DNA from: Alistipes sp.
Lineage (GTDB): Bacteria > Bacteroidota > Bacteroidia > Bacteroidales > Rikenellaceae
Length of the DNA stretch: 64,000 nt
Reading direction: 5' to 3'
Assembly (NCBI GenBank): GCA_017437045.1
Contig: JAFSBY010000028.1
Coordinates: 88,957-152,956, forward strand
Shown here: piece by piece, positions 43,133 to 51,278 of the stretch
Layout: every line of letters begins with the position of its first letter
How positions within the stretch are numbered: the stretch's first letter is position 1
Translations under genes and position numbers: made by a program
The notes under the pieces: generated by a model
Told to the model about the DNA's origin: nothing
Databases searched by the model: none
The model's input: the letters and a program-made list of their open reading frames with translations, nothing else

Positions 43133-44770
43133 CTACAATTTCTTGGCAATCTCCTCCAGCACCTCACGGTTCAGCTTCACCTGCACCATGCCCATCGGGT
43201 GGAAACGCATCTCATTATTGACTGCGGCATAGACGATCGTATAGAGGTCATTACCCTCGGGAATCAGACCCAGCGGCGTGCGCATCGTGTGCCACCACTT
43301 CTTGACCTTCGTGTCGATGGGCAGGTAGTGGGCCTCCGACCAATTCACACCATCCTTCGAGAGGGTGTAGGCGATCATATTGGGCAGCTTCAGCCACTCC
43401 GGACCACCGTCAAAGACAGCGATATAGAGCCCGTTAGGCAGCTGCGAGACGATCGGATTCTCGACAAAGCGCGGGTGGATCGAGGTGATCGGATTCAGCT
43501 CCTTGCAGCGCACGAAGGGACCCTCCAAATTGTCCGACACAGCCAATCCGACATACCACTTCGTAGGTTTTCCGCCAAAGGGGTAATCCTCTTTCTTTTC
43601 GTAAGGGTAGGCACCGCTGATAAAGCCGTACCACTTATCGCCCACCTGATAGGGGAAGAAGGAGGCGACACCCTGACGACCCTCCCAGAGCTGGCTGTCG
43701 AGCCCCGGCTCGATCACAATACCACAATCGCGGTAGGGGCCACCGATACCCTCGATGCCCTCCACCACCGACTCGCAACGCCAGATGCGGCCAAACGAGT
43801 GGTTCGGGGCGACATCAAAATCGCACGTATAGGCCAGGTAGTGACCCTGCCAACGATTCTTCTCCTTATTGAAGATCGGCATATAGGACCAAATCGCAGC
43901 GCGACGATCGTTCATCGGGTGGTCGTAGTGCGAAACGGCATACTTACCGCTCGACTGATAGAGGGTCGATTGACGCTCCCAATGGATAGCATCCTTACTC
44001 GTCCAGTGGCCGATGCGGGTCTTGATACGGTCGTAGTAGGCCGGCATACCCTCCTCACCGGCGCGCTCGGTGGGGAACATGTGGTACGTATCGCCCAGCT
44101 TGATCATCTGGCCACCCTCGAAACCGCCTTGGATACCCTCCGTTCCGGGCATACCCTCGTTTACGACGGGGTCATCCTGACCGCCCACGATCTCAAAGAG
44201 TGCCGGTTTCTCCGAGAAACCCTCGATCACAAAGGCCGGATAGTCGATGCCCGACGCCAACTCGGCATCGCGTCCCGAGAACTTGCTCACCGACGTAGCT
44301 CCGACTACCAGCAGATGGCCCTTCACCCCCGCAGGGATCGTCAGCGACTGCTTACCGCCGCTATAACGAATGGCATACACATCCAGATCGCCCACCTCGG
44401 TCACCGAGACAGCCCGTTTCAGCGCGGGCACTACCTGGAGCTTTCCCTTGCCCCAATCGACAGCCTGCACCGCCTCCACCGAGGTTGCAGCCACGAGCAG
44501 CGAAGCCGAACGCGAGAGCGTAAAGTCGATCGTGGCGGCCTGCATCGTCCCCTCGGCAGTCAGCGGCAGGCGGAAACCCTGCAGCCCATCCAGCTCGGGC
44601 ACCACAGCCAAGAGGCTGCGATCCGACCCGGCAAAGGGGTTGGCATAGGTGGTCGTGCGGAATTGTTTGTCGGCCGTATAAGCGACCGGACGCAGATGAC
44701 TCGACGCCCACGAGGCGGTCGTCACACACAGAGCTACCAACAGGGGTAGCCAATTTTTGAATCTTCTCAT
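43133..44770 (-). CDS. Secreted five-bladed-propeller-type glycoside hydrolase (GH43-like, possibly GH143)
   Basis: 545 residues; starts at the ATG at 44770 with a signal peptide (cleavage near SWASS). An N-terminal beta-rich domain (to about residue 180) precedes a propeller-like domain with repeated phrases such as FEGGQMIKLGDTYHMFPTE, TRIGHWTSKDAIHWERQSTL, MPIFNKEKNRWQGHYLAYTC and YVGLAVSDNLEGPFVRC. This pattern is typical of GH32/43/143-like folds. An acidic pair at FEGG and D/E residues in later blades could be catalytic. As the first gene of the sugar-acid operon it likely releases the transported substrate. GH143 (DHA-releasing) is my favoured guess; arabinanase-like GH43 is the alternative. 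Confidence 0.75.
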   Translation of the reverse strand: MRRFKNWLPLLVALCVTTASWASSHLRPVAYTADKQFRTTTYANPFAGSDRSLLAVVPELDGLQGFRLPLTAEGTMQAATIDFTLSRSASLLVAATSVEAVQAVDWGKGKLQVVPALKRAVSVTEVGDLDVYAIRYSGGKQSLTIPAGVKGHLLVVGATSVSKFSGRDAELASGIDYPAFVIEGFSEKPALFEIVGGQDDPVVNEGMPGTEGIQGGFEGGQMIKLGDTYHMFPTERAGEEGMPAYYDRIKTRIGHWTSKDAIHWERQSTLYQSSGKYAVSHYDHPMNDRRAAIWSYMPIFNKEKNRWQGHYLAYTCDFDVAPNHSFGRIWRCESVVEGIEGIGGPYRDCGIVIEPGLDSQLWEGRQGVASFFPYQVGDKWYGFISGAYPYEKKEDYPFGGKPTKWYVGLAVSDNLEGPFVRCKELNPITSIHPRFVENPIVSQLPNGLYIAVFDGGPEWLKLPNMIAYTLSKDGVNWSEAHYLPIDTKVKKWWHTMRTPLGLIPEGNDLYTIVYAAVNNEMRFHPMGMVQVKLNREVLEEIAKKL

Positions 44771-44832
44771 CGTATTGGTTGGTTTTTGTTTGTTTCTCAG
44801 CATCCACCCATGCGCGCACGGATCGTATCATA

Positions 44833-44863
44833 CAAAGATAGCAAAAAGATTGGAATCGACAAA
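44833..44863 (-). promoter_or_regulatory. Consensus promoter of the sugar-acid operon
   Basis: On the minus strand TTTG (44863-44860), a 19-base spacer, then TATCTTTG (44840-44833): an exact match to the Bacteroidota TTTG-N19-TAnnTTTG pattern, 60 bases before the ATG at 44770. Confidence 0.85.
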
Positions 44864-44931
44864 GCCTACACGGGGGAATTATCATCCGACCTTAATTTTT
44901 GTCTGCTCACCCCTTTTTCGCCCCAAAAGGA

Positions 44932-44962
44932 TTTCTTTTTCCCAAGAAAATGGTTATCTTTG
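44932..44962 (+). promoter_or_regulatory. Promoter of the divergent beta-helix gene
   Basis: TTTC (44932-44935), 19 bases, TATCTTTG (44955-44962); one mismatch in the -33 element. It lies 43 bases before the ATG at 45006 and back-to-back with the operon promoter, so the two transcripts could share an operator in 44864-44931. Confidence 0.8.
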
Positions 44963-45005
44963 TCCAAATCTCGCACAAGAAACAATCATAAAAAGCGATA
45001 AAACC

Positions 45006-46946
45006 ATGAAACGAAACCTTTTTGGATGGATGTTGCTGTTGGGCGGTCTACTGGGTAGCACCGCAGCCACGGCACAACAGGTCATTGAAGCTACGCCCGA
45101 GACCCTCAAAGAGTCGCTGAGCGAGCTTCGCAAGGCGGTAAAGCGCCAAAAATCGGATGTCGAATTGCGCCTCAAGGGGGGCACCTACTTCTTAGAGAAG
45201 CCCCTTGTGTTCACCGAGGAGTTGGGCGGCAAGAACGGCTTTAAGGTGGTGATTGCAGCGGCCGAAGGTGAGACCCCCGTCTTGAGCGGTGGTGTAGCCG
45301 TCACGGGCTGGGAGCAGGTGGAGGGCAACCTCTACAAGGCACCTTTCCAGTCGGACAAGAAGCTCCGCACGCTGATCGTCGACGGCAAACGCGCCCGCAT
45401 GGCCGGCACGAATGCCCCGATCCAGTCGTTGGGCAGCTATGGCGAGATCGAGATCACGGGCAATGAGCCGTGGGCCTTCGGTGCGGGTAAGACCGTCAAG
45501 GGTCTGCGCTTCAAGCAGAGTGCCGAGATGATGCCCTTCCGCAATGGCGAGGATATCGAGCTGATTCAGAACAACGTGTGGACCGAGAAGATCCTCTGCG
45601 CCGCGAAGGTGGAGAAGTGGGGCGAAGAGATCGCCATCGAGTTCCAACAGCCCTATTCGGCTATTCTGAACTCGTTGGCGTGGGCCGGTAAGACCAAATA
45701 TGAGGGCTCGTTCCTGATCCGCAACGCCTACGAGCTGCTCGACGAGCCGGGCGAGTTCTACTTCGACCGCGCAGCCCAAACCATCTACTACATGAGCCAT
45801 GGCGAAAATCCGGCCGACGTAGAGGTGATTGCCCCCATGACCGAGGGTCTGATTCGCATCCAGGGCAGCTCCTGCTCCTCGTCGGTCGAGAACATCGAAC
45901 TGCGCGGACTGACCTTTGCCTACGACGCGTGGAACTTGGTCGAGCTGGAGGGCTCACACGGCTTTGGCGGTATCCAGAGCCTCGGCCTGGCGATGAAATA
46001 TATCCCCGATGGCAACTGGCACCCCACGAAATACAACAGCGTAAATGTTCCCGAGGGTACGATCGAGGTGAAGAACGCTCGTGGCATTCGCCTGATTCGC
46101 AACCACTTCCTCCACCTCGGATCGGCCGTAGCTGTCAATCTGACCAACGACGTTTGCGAGTCGGAGGTGGCCGGTAACATCTTCAACGACCTGTTAGGCA
46201 ACGCCATTGCCGTTGGTCATCCGCAGCACTACGAGATCGGCGACGGCGATCCGGGTGCCGTCTATGCCCCGGGCATCGAGGGCCTCTGCGAGGATATTGC
46301 CATCACGAACAACTACATCCGCAACGTCAGCCTCGATTTCCGCCAGGTGGAGGCCATCGTCGGCTTCTTCTGCCGCGACGTACGCATCGACCACAACGAC
46401 ATCTACGGCACGCCCTATGGTGCCATCGCTTTAGGTTGGTGGTGGGGCAACTCGAAGCTGCCCGAATCGACCTCTTCGGAGCGTAACTCGATTAGCTACA
46501 ACCGTTGCGGCCACACCCACACGATGCTCACCGACGGTGGTATCATCTACATGTTGGGACGTCAGCCCGGCTCGGTAGCACGCCGCAACTACCTGTTCGA
46601 CGGCCCGCGTTGCATCTACCCCGATGACGGTTCGTCGGGCTGGACCATCGAGGAGAACTTCATCGTCAGCCTCTTCCAGCTGTGGTTGCACATCGACTCG
46701 GATCGCAACTACGACATCCGCATGATCAACAACTACGTCAAGGATAACCGCCTCTGCAACAGTGGTAACGGCACCACGATCGAGGGCACGAAGGTCTATC
46801 GCAACGTCCCCTTCAGCGACGAGGCATTGGCCATTCAGGATGCTTCGGGTATCGCTCCCGACTACCACGACATCATCCCCAAGCAGGATCCGGCTCCCAT
46901 TCAGGTGATCCCCACCGTAGGTGCCAAGCGCAAGGCTGTCTTCTAA
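45006..46946 (+). CDS. Secreted right-handed beta-helix glycosidase-like protein (GH141-like)
   Basis: 646 residues; signal peptide MKRNLFGWMLLLGGLLGSTA, cleavage near ATAQQ. The N-terminal part reads LRLKGGTYFLEKPLVFTEEL, GETPVLSGGVAVTGWEQVEG and LRTLIVDGKRARMAG. This is the layout of GH141-type and related beta-helix enzymes, where a capping domain precedes the helix. The helix follows with NHFLHLGSAVAVNLTNDV, GNIFNDLLGNAIAVG, NNYIRNVSLDFRQVEAI and HNDIYGTPYGAIALGWWWGN. GH141 includes an alpha-L-fucosidase acting on RG-II, which fits the pectin theme, but xylanase and plain binding proteins share this fold. Divergently transcribed from, and likely co-regulated with, the sugar-acid operon. 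Confidence 0.75.
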   Translation: MKRNLFGWMLLLGGLLGSTAATAQQVIEATPETLKESLSELRKAVKRQKSDVELRLKGGTYFLEKPLVFTEELGGKNGFKVVIAAAEGETPVLSGGVAVTGWEQVEGNLYKAPFQSDKKLRTLIVDGKRARMAGTNAPIQSLGSYGEIEITGNEPWAFGAGKTVKGLRFKQSAEMMPFRNGEDIELIQNNVWTEKILCAAKVEKWGEEIAIEFQQPYSAILNSLAWAGKTKYEGSFLIRNAYELLDEPGEFYFDRAAQTIYYMSHGENPADVEVIAPMTEGLIRIQGSSCSSSVENIELRGLTFAYDAWNLVELEGSHGFGGIQSLGLAMKYIPDGNWHPTKYNSVNVPEGTIEVKNARGIRLIRNHFLHLGSAVAVNLTNDVCESEVAGNIFNDLLGNAIAVGHPQHYEIGDGDPGAVYAPGIEGLCEDIAITNNYIRNVSLDFRQVEAIVGFFCRDVRIDHNDIYGTPYGAIALGWWWGNSKLPESTSSERNSISYNRCGHTHTMLTDGGIIYMLGRQPGSVARRNYLFDGPRCIYPDDGSSGWTIEENFIVSLFQLWLHIDSDRNYDIRMINNYVKDNRLCNSGNGTTIEGTKVYRNVPFSDEALAIQDASGIAPDYHDIIPKQDPAPIQVIPTVGAKRKAVF

Positions 46947-46966
46947 CAGCGCGCACCTCGCAACCA

Positions 46967-47003
46967 AAAGGGGCTGTCTCAACATCTGTTGGACAGCCCC
47001 TTT
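46967..47003. terminator. Bidirectional terminator between the beta-helix and nitroreductase genes
   Basis: A 12-bp perfect stem AAAGGGGCTGTC / GACAGCCCCTTT separates two converging genes. CATTTTG follows on the plus strand and TTGG on the minus, so it can serve both. Confidence 0.85.
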
Positions 47004-47058
47004 CATTTTGTGTTGTATAACCGGCGAGGATTCAGCCTTACAAGGCCCGACGTTGCCT

Positions 47059-47694
47059 TTATTTCAAGATCAGCTCCTCCAATCGCACCTTCGGCACATA
47101 GTGTACCCCCTCCTCACGATAATAGGTGTGGCTCTGGTCGGCACCAATCTCGACCAATTCGATCTGCTCGGCTCCCCGACCCAGGGCAATGACCAGCAAG
47201 GGTTGCAACGTCAGCCCCAACGCCTCGCGGATCGGCTCCCGATCAAAGGCTCCGATCATGATGCCGTTCAGCCCCATTTCGGCCGCCCGCAAGAGCATGC
47301 TTTGTGCCACAATACCCAAATCAATATAGAGGTAGTGATCCGGCTCCACGGCAGCACACACCACCACAAAGGCGCGCGGCTCGGTCCCCGGCTTCGGGAG
47401 TTTCAGCTCGGGCAAGGCACCACCCAGACGGATGTGCGCCAAGACCTTCTCGGCCTCATCAGCCAACACCGGCCGAAAGCGCAGCCCCTGGCGATTCATC
47501 GCCGAGGGGACACGCGTAGCCACCTCGATGAGGCTACGCAGTTGATCCTCGCGCACCACAAAGGTCGGATCGTAGCCGCGCACACTGCGATTCTTGAGCA
47601 GCAGGCGCGTCAAATTGGCCGCACCCTTCGCTGCTTTGCGGGTCGGTTGCTCTCGATAGGCCTCCATCCGTTTTTCGAGGTAGTTATCTGCCAT
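47059..47694 (-). CDS. Nitroreductase family flavoprotein
   Basis: About 211 residues, FMN-dependent oxidoreductase fold. NRSVRGYDP near residue 35 is the phosphate-binding family signature, and VPSAMNRQGLRFRPVL is the second FMN-contact region. DLGIVAQSMLLRAAEMGLNGIMIGAF is the conserved C-terminal helix with gly turn. The physiological substrate is unknown. MADNYLEKRMEAYRE (ATG at 47694) matches the usual start; a GTG three codons upstream is an alternative. It is 15 bases behind the antiporter gene. Confidence 0.9.
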   Translation of the reverse strand: MADNYLEKRMEAYREQPTRKAAKGAANLTRLLLKNRSVRGYDPTFVVREDQLRSLIEVATRVPSAMNRQGLRFRPVLADEAEKVLAHIRLGGALPELKLPKPGTEPRAFVVVCAAVEPDHYLYIDLGIVAQSMLLRAAEMGLNGIMIGAFDREPIREALGLTLQPLLVIALGRGAEQIELVEIGADQSHTYYREEGVHYVPKVRLEELILK

Positions 47695-47709
47695 ACGACT
47701 CACTCTTCA

Positions 47710-49011
47710 TTAGAGGAAAATTAACTGGACCAAGATGTAGATTGGCAACAGCACGATCAGCGAGAAGCGAATCATGTAGCCGAAGAACGACGGCATCTGT
47801 ACCCCCTCCGATTCGGCAATTGCCTTCACCATGAAGTTCGGTCCGTTGCCGATATAGGTCATCGCACCAAAGAATACCGAGCCCAACGCAATCGCCTTCA
47901 GCAGCGCAGCCGGTACACTGGCAACCACATCGGGGCCGCTCACACCGAGGCCCACAGCCACCTGATGCAGCGCAACAGCCGTCGGGGCATTATCCAGGAA
48001 CGACGACAAGGTACCCGTCGCATAGTAGAACTGCCACGGCTCGGTCAGACCCAGCGCACCGGCATGCTCTTCCAAATAGCGCAAGGCCGGGGTCATCGTC
48101 ACGAATATACCGACAAAGAGGATCGCCACCTCGGCAATCGGCTCCCACTCGAAGTGGTTTTCGTGGCGCACAGCACGTTTGGTCGTAAGCAGCGAAAGCA
48201 CCACCAAGGCCAGCAAGACGATCTCACGCAGGAATTGCACATAGAGCGGAGCATGGGGTTCGGCCATTGCGGGGATGTAAGCTCGGTTGAGGAATACCAC
48301 CGCAGCAATCACACCGGCCAACCACAGGAAGTTGATCGAACCCTTGATGCGGATCGGCTCATGCTCCTCCTCGTCGCGACGGCGCAACTCAAGCGGCTCA
48401 CGACGGAACAGATACATATCCCATACGGCATACACGATCAACAGAACGACTCCCACAAACGCCCACTGCGGCAGCAGGGCGTGCGTAAACCAGGTAAACT
48501 CCGCGCCACGCAGATAGAGCAGGAACAACGGGGGATCGCCCAGCGGTGTAAGCAGACCACCACAGTTGGCCACCAAAGCGATGAAGAAGAGCACCGTGTG
48601 GACCCGATGTTTACGCTGCTGATTGATCTGCAACAGCGGACGGATCATCAGCATCGCAGCACCGGTCGTACCCATGAACGAGGCAAGCATCCAGCCGATG
48701 GCCAGCATCGAGGTATTCACGGCCGGCGTTGCCGAAATATCGCCACTGATGCGAATACCTCCCGTAACGACAAAGAGGGCCAGAAGCAGCATGATAAAGG
48801 GCACGTAGTCGTAAAGCATCTGGTGCGTGACAGCCTCACTCATACCAAACCAACACAAAAAGGCCACCGTCGGAATCGACAGCAACAACGTAAAGATCAG
48901 TTTGTTGCGGTTCTTCTCCCACCAATGTTCAAACAACAGTGGAGCCACAGCAATCGTCAAGAGCATCACCCCAAAGGGGATCAGCATCCATAGTTCAACT
49001 TTTGCTTCCAT
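47710..49011 (-). CDS. Sodium:proton antiporter, NhaD/ArsB (ion transporter) superfamily
   Basis: This 433-residue inner-membrane protein has about 12 helices. The NhaD-type motifs are GTTGAAMLMIRPLL, ANCGGLLTPLGDPPLFLLYLRG and AMTYIGNGPNFMVKAIAE, plus SSFLDNAPTAVALHQ. It exports Na+ (or another cation/anion in the wider superfamily) in exchange for protons. A TACCTTTG -7 box lies at 49079-49072 on the minus strand, about 60 bases before the ATG. It is transcribed with the nitroreductase downstream. Confidence 0.9.
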   Translation of the reverse strand: MEAKVELWMLIPFGVMLLTIAVAPLLFEHWWEKNRNKLIFTLLLSIPTVAFLCWFGMSEAVTHQMLYDYVPFIMLLLALFVVTGGIRISGDISATPAVNTSMLAIGWMLASFMGTTGAAMLMIRPLLQINQQRKHRVHTVLFFIALVANCGGLLTPLGDPPLFLLYLRGAEFTWFTHALLPQWAFVGVVLLIVYAVWDMYLFRREPLELRRRDEEEHEPIRIKGSINFLWLAGVIAAVVFLNRAYIPAMAEPHAPLYVQFLREIVLLALVVLSLLTTKRAVRHENHFEWEPIAEVAILFVGIFVTMTPALRYLEEHAGALGLTEPWQFYYATGTLSSFLDNAPTAVALHQVAVGLGVSGPDVVASVPAALLKAIALGSVFFGAMTYIGNGPNFMVKAIAESEGVQMPSFFGYMIRFSLIVLLPIYILVQLIFL

Positions 49012-49103
49012 CTCTTGGATAATTTAGAAAGGATAATACGTTTAATTGAGAATAATCTGTTTTCTAACCAGCAAAGGTAACAACTTTTTTTATAAAACCG
49101 CAT

Positions 49104-49138
49104 AAAAAAAGAGGACTTCATGGTGGTGAAATCCTCTT
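49104..49138 (-). terminator. Intrinsic terminator of the cysteine-rich lipoprotein gene
   Basis: Minus-strand hairpin GAGGATTTCA / TGAAGTCCTC with a 6-base loop, followed by seven T. Confidence 0.88.
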
Positions 49139-49159
49139 CAAAGATAATCGGTAAGTTGC

Positions 49160-49438
49160 TTATTCAGCCTTTGCCTCGGGAGCCTTCTCAGCGCACTCTG
49201 CGCAAGCCTCCTTGTCGCACTCAGCCTTGTTGCACTCGGCCTTGCCGCAGCAACCCTCCTTCTTCTCACCGCAGCACTCCTCGGCAGCCTTCTCAGCGCA
49301 CTCACCACAGCAAGCAGCCTCAACAGCGGGAGCCTCAGCCTCGGCCTGGGCAGCCTGATTTGCGTTACCACCGCAGCTGATCATGGCAGCAGCGGCCAAT
49401 ACGATAGCGAACGAGAAAATCTTTTTCATAACTTTCAT
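49160..49438 (-). CDS. Small cysteine-rich, low-complexity lipoprotein
   Basis: 92 residues. Signal peptide with lipobox AAMISC (cysteine at residue 22 from the ATG at 49438; a second ATG three codons later is possible). The mature part is almost entirely A, E, K, G and C. Eleven further cysteines occur in clusters such as ACCGECAEK, ECCGEKKEGCCGKAEC and repeated xxAEC units. Dense cysteines on a charged lipid-anchored tail suggest metal binding, redox chemistry or cross-linking at the membrane; no family is recognised. It is a monocistronic gene with a consensus promoter and a strong terminator, implying substantial expression. Confidence 0.85.
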   Translation of the reverse strand: MKVMKKIFSFAIVLAAAAMISCGGNANQAAQAEAEAPAVEAACCGECAEKAAEECCGEKKEGCCGKAECNKAECDKEACAECAEKAPEAKAE

Positions 49439-49479
49439 TTTTTAAGTTTGGAACAATCAGTTACTATGTTTTACAGCCG

Positions 49480-49510
49480 CAAATATAGGGATTCAAAGTG
49501 TAAATGCAAA
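49480..49510 (-). promoter_or_regulatory. Consensus promoter of the cysteine-rich lipoprotein gene
   Basis: Minus strand TTTG (49510-49507), 19-base spacer, TATATTTG (49487-49480), 41 bases before the ATG; an exact Bacteroidota consensus. Confidence 0.85.
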
Positions 49511-49548
49511 GAATTTATAAGTTATTTTACATTTTACCCCCATTTTTT

Positions 49549-50019
49549 TTATTTCAAGAGCTCTTCCAAGGTCAATTCTTGGCTCTTCGGAAAGGCTTTC
49601 GGGAAGAACTCCGCAACCTGCCCTTTCAAAATGATAGTCTCCTCGATCGAGAGACAATTTCCGACCGTCACCCGAAAATAGGGGTTCTCATACTCCATAT
49701 ATAAAGGTACACCCGGATAGTGCTCTTCAAAGATCTGACGCGCCTCCATAGCCCCTGCACGCGCATTTTGACTATTATCAAAGAAGATGCAGACCCGATA
49801 ACCATTGAGGCGGACCGGATGTTTCTCGGCATCGGCCGCACGCACGACATCGGCTGCATCATCCCGCTCCGTAACTATCACATTAGCCCCTTGGGGTGCG
49901 TTTTCACTTACAATCTGTTGCTTCAACTGCTCCTTATAGCTCGAAACAGTTTGCGCAGAGGCTGCCAGAGCCGAGCCGGCCACGGCCAAAATCACTACAA
50001 AAAATCGAAATAGCTTCAT
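49549..50019 (-). CDS. Periplasmic SPOR-like domain protein
   Basis: 156 residues; signal peptide with cleavage near ASAQT. The C-terminal 80 residues (NGYRVCIFFDNSQNARAGAMEA, ... PGVPLYMEYENPYFRVTVGNCLSIEE) look like a SPOR-type fold as used for peptidoglycan binding in Bacteroidetes. The final segment FPKAFPKSQELTLEELLK is acidic. The last gene of a four-gene leftward cluster, 3 bases after the lipoprotein gene. Role in envelope or division is inferred from the domain only. Confidence 0.75.
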   Translation of the reverse strand: MKLFRFFVVILAVAGSALAASAQTVSSYKEQLKQQIVSENAPQGANVIVTERDDAADVVRAADAEKHPVRLNGYRVCIFFDNSQNARAGAMEARQIFEEHYPGVPLYMEYENPYFRVTVGNCLSIEETIILKGQVAEFFPKAFPKSQELTLEELLK

Positions 50020-50022
50020 CGG

Positions 50023-50532
50023 TTACGGTAAGTATTGATTCAACTGATTTGCGTCGAGGCCAAAGATACGCAAAAATTCCGACAAAGGCATCGGTCCGCG
50101 TTCAATATTTATCGGAATCGGGCCTCCACGCCCCTCTAACTGTAGTTGTATGGTGATCGAATCCTGCTCCCCATTGCGCAGTTGTTGAGCCACGGCTAAC
50201 AGTGCAAGCGGATTGTGGATCTTCACCGACCAGGAGGATGTCAGCTGTTCGGTCGAACGACGCGGCAGGGAGATCGGCTCGATCAGTTGGAGCGTCGCCA
50301 CCTTCGCCTCGTGCACCAAGAAGATGGCCGTCGCCGACGTGAGTTGCAACTTATGAGCTGTTCCATTGGTTGCCGTCAGATCAACATCCAGCCGCGTAAG
50401 CCCCATAGGCCGCACCGCGTCGATCTGCTCTATCTTCACCTTTTGGCGCATACGCTCGATCTTTCCTCGACACGAGGTCAATGTCAGTGAAACGCTTATC
50501 AGAAGCGTGATAATCCAAAACTTTCTCATCAT
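50023..50532 (-). CDS. Small lipoprotein with LEA-like beta domain
   Basis: 169 residues; lipobox with cysteine at residue 21 (LTLTSC). The mature part has strands (MGLTRLDVDLTATNGTAHKLQL, LTSSWSVKIHNPLALLAVAQ, DSITIQLQLEGRGGPIPINIE) reminiscent of late-embryogenesis-abundant/WHy-type beta sandwiches found in bacterial lipoproteins. Function unknown. ATG overlaps the menG stop codon (ATGA), indicating translational coupling. Confidence 0.65.
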   Translation of the reverse strand: MMRKFWIITLLISVSLTLTSCRGKIERMRQKVKIEQIDAVRPMGLTRLDVDLTATNGTAHKLQLTSATAIFLVHEAKVATLQLIEPISLPRRSTEQLTSSWSVKIHNPLALLAVAQQLRNGEQDSITIQLQLEGRGGPIPINIERGPMPLSEFLRIFGLDANQLNQYLP

Positions 50533-51278
50533 TTTTGAGGTTTTATGGCAGAAAACAAATGGGCTATTCCGCCGGTTTGACTCCGGGCTTCAACCGACTC
50601 AAAGCCCGCTTTTCGCATACGCTCAAGCAGCTGTTCAGGCGTATCAAATGCCCGCACCGAAGCCGGCAAATAGCGATAGGCCGCCTTTTGGTGGGAGATC
50701 CAACCGCCTACGAGCGGCATAAAACGAAAACTATAAAACTCATAAAACCAACGAATCAACCGATTCGGTGGGGTTGTCAGCTCCAGAATCACCAACACGC
50801 CACCGGGACGCAACACGCGAAACATCTCGGTTAAAACGTGATCCAGGCGAGCAAAATTGCGCACGCCGAAACCGACCGTCACGACATCCAACTCCCCTTC
50901 GCCAAACGTGAGCTGCTCGGCATCCCCGGCCACGAGGGTAACCTGCTTGGCGAGTGATGCTCGTTCGACCTTCCGTCGCCCGATCTCAAGCATCTGTTCC
51001 GACAGATCAACACCCACGATGGTCGCCTCGGGAAGTCGTCGCGCCAGCCCAATGGCCAGGTCACCGGTTCCAGTTGCCAGATCCAGGATCCTCCTCGGAG
51101 CGTGTGCCGACACCATCCGCACAGCCCGCCGACGCCACAGCCGATCTATATGGAGCGAAAACAGATGGTTGAGTCGATCGTAGCTCGGAGCGATGCCGTC
51201 AAAGAGCTTACGCATCTGCTCCTTTTTCCCCGATTTTCGCTCCTCCTTCGGGGGTTGGGGTACTATCGTCCTATTCAT
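50529..51278 (-). CDS. menG: Demethylmenaquinone methyltransferase (MenG/UbiE)
   Basis: About 249 residues, SAM-dependent methyltransferase completing menaquinone. MRKLFDGIAPSYDRLNHLFSLHIDRLWRR is the family start. ILDLATGTGDLAIGLA is the SAM-binding loop, followed by VGVDLSEQMLEIGR, FGVRNF and RVLRPGGVLVILE. The ATG at 51278 overlaps the permease stop by eight bases. An anaerobic Bacteroidales respiratory chain uses menaquinone, consistent with this assignment. Confidence 0.93.
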   Translation of the reverse strand: MNRTIVPQPPKEERKSGKKEQMRKLFDGIAPSYDRLNHLFSLHIDRLWRRRAVRMVSAHAPRRILDLATGTGDLAIGLARRLPEATIVGVDLSEQMLEIGRRKVERASLAKQVTLVAGDAEQLTFGEGELDVVTVGFGVRNFARLDHVLTEMFRVLRPGGVLVILELTTPPNRLIRWFYEFYSFRFMPLVGGWISHQKAAYRYLPASVRAFDTPEQLLERMRKAGFESVEARSQTGGIAHLFSAIKPQK

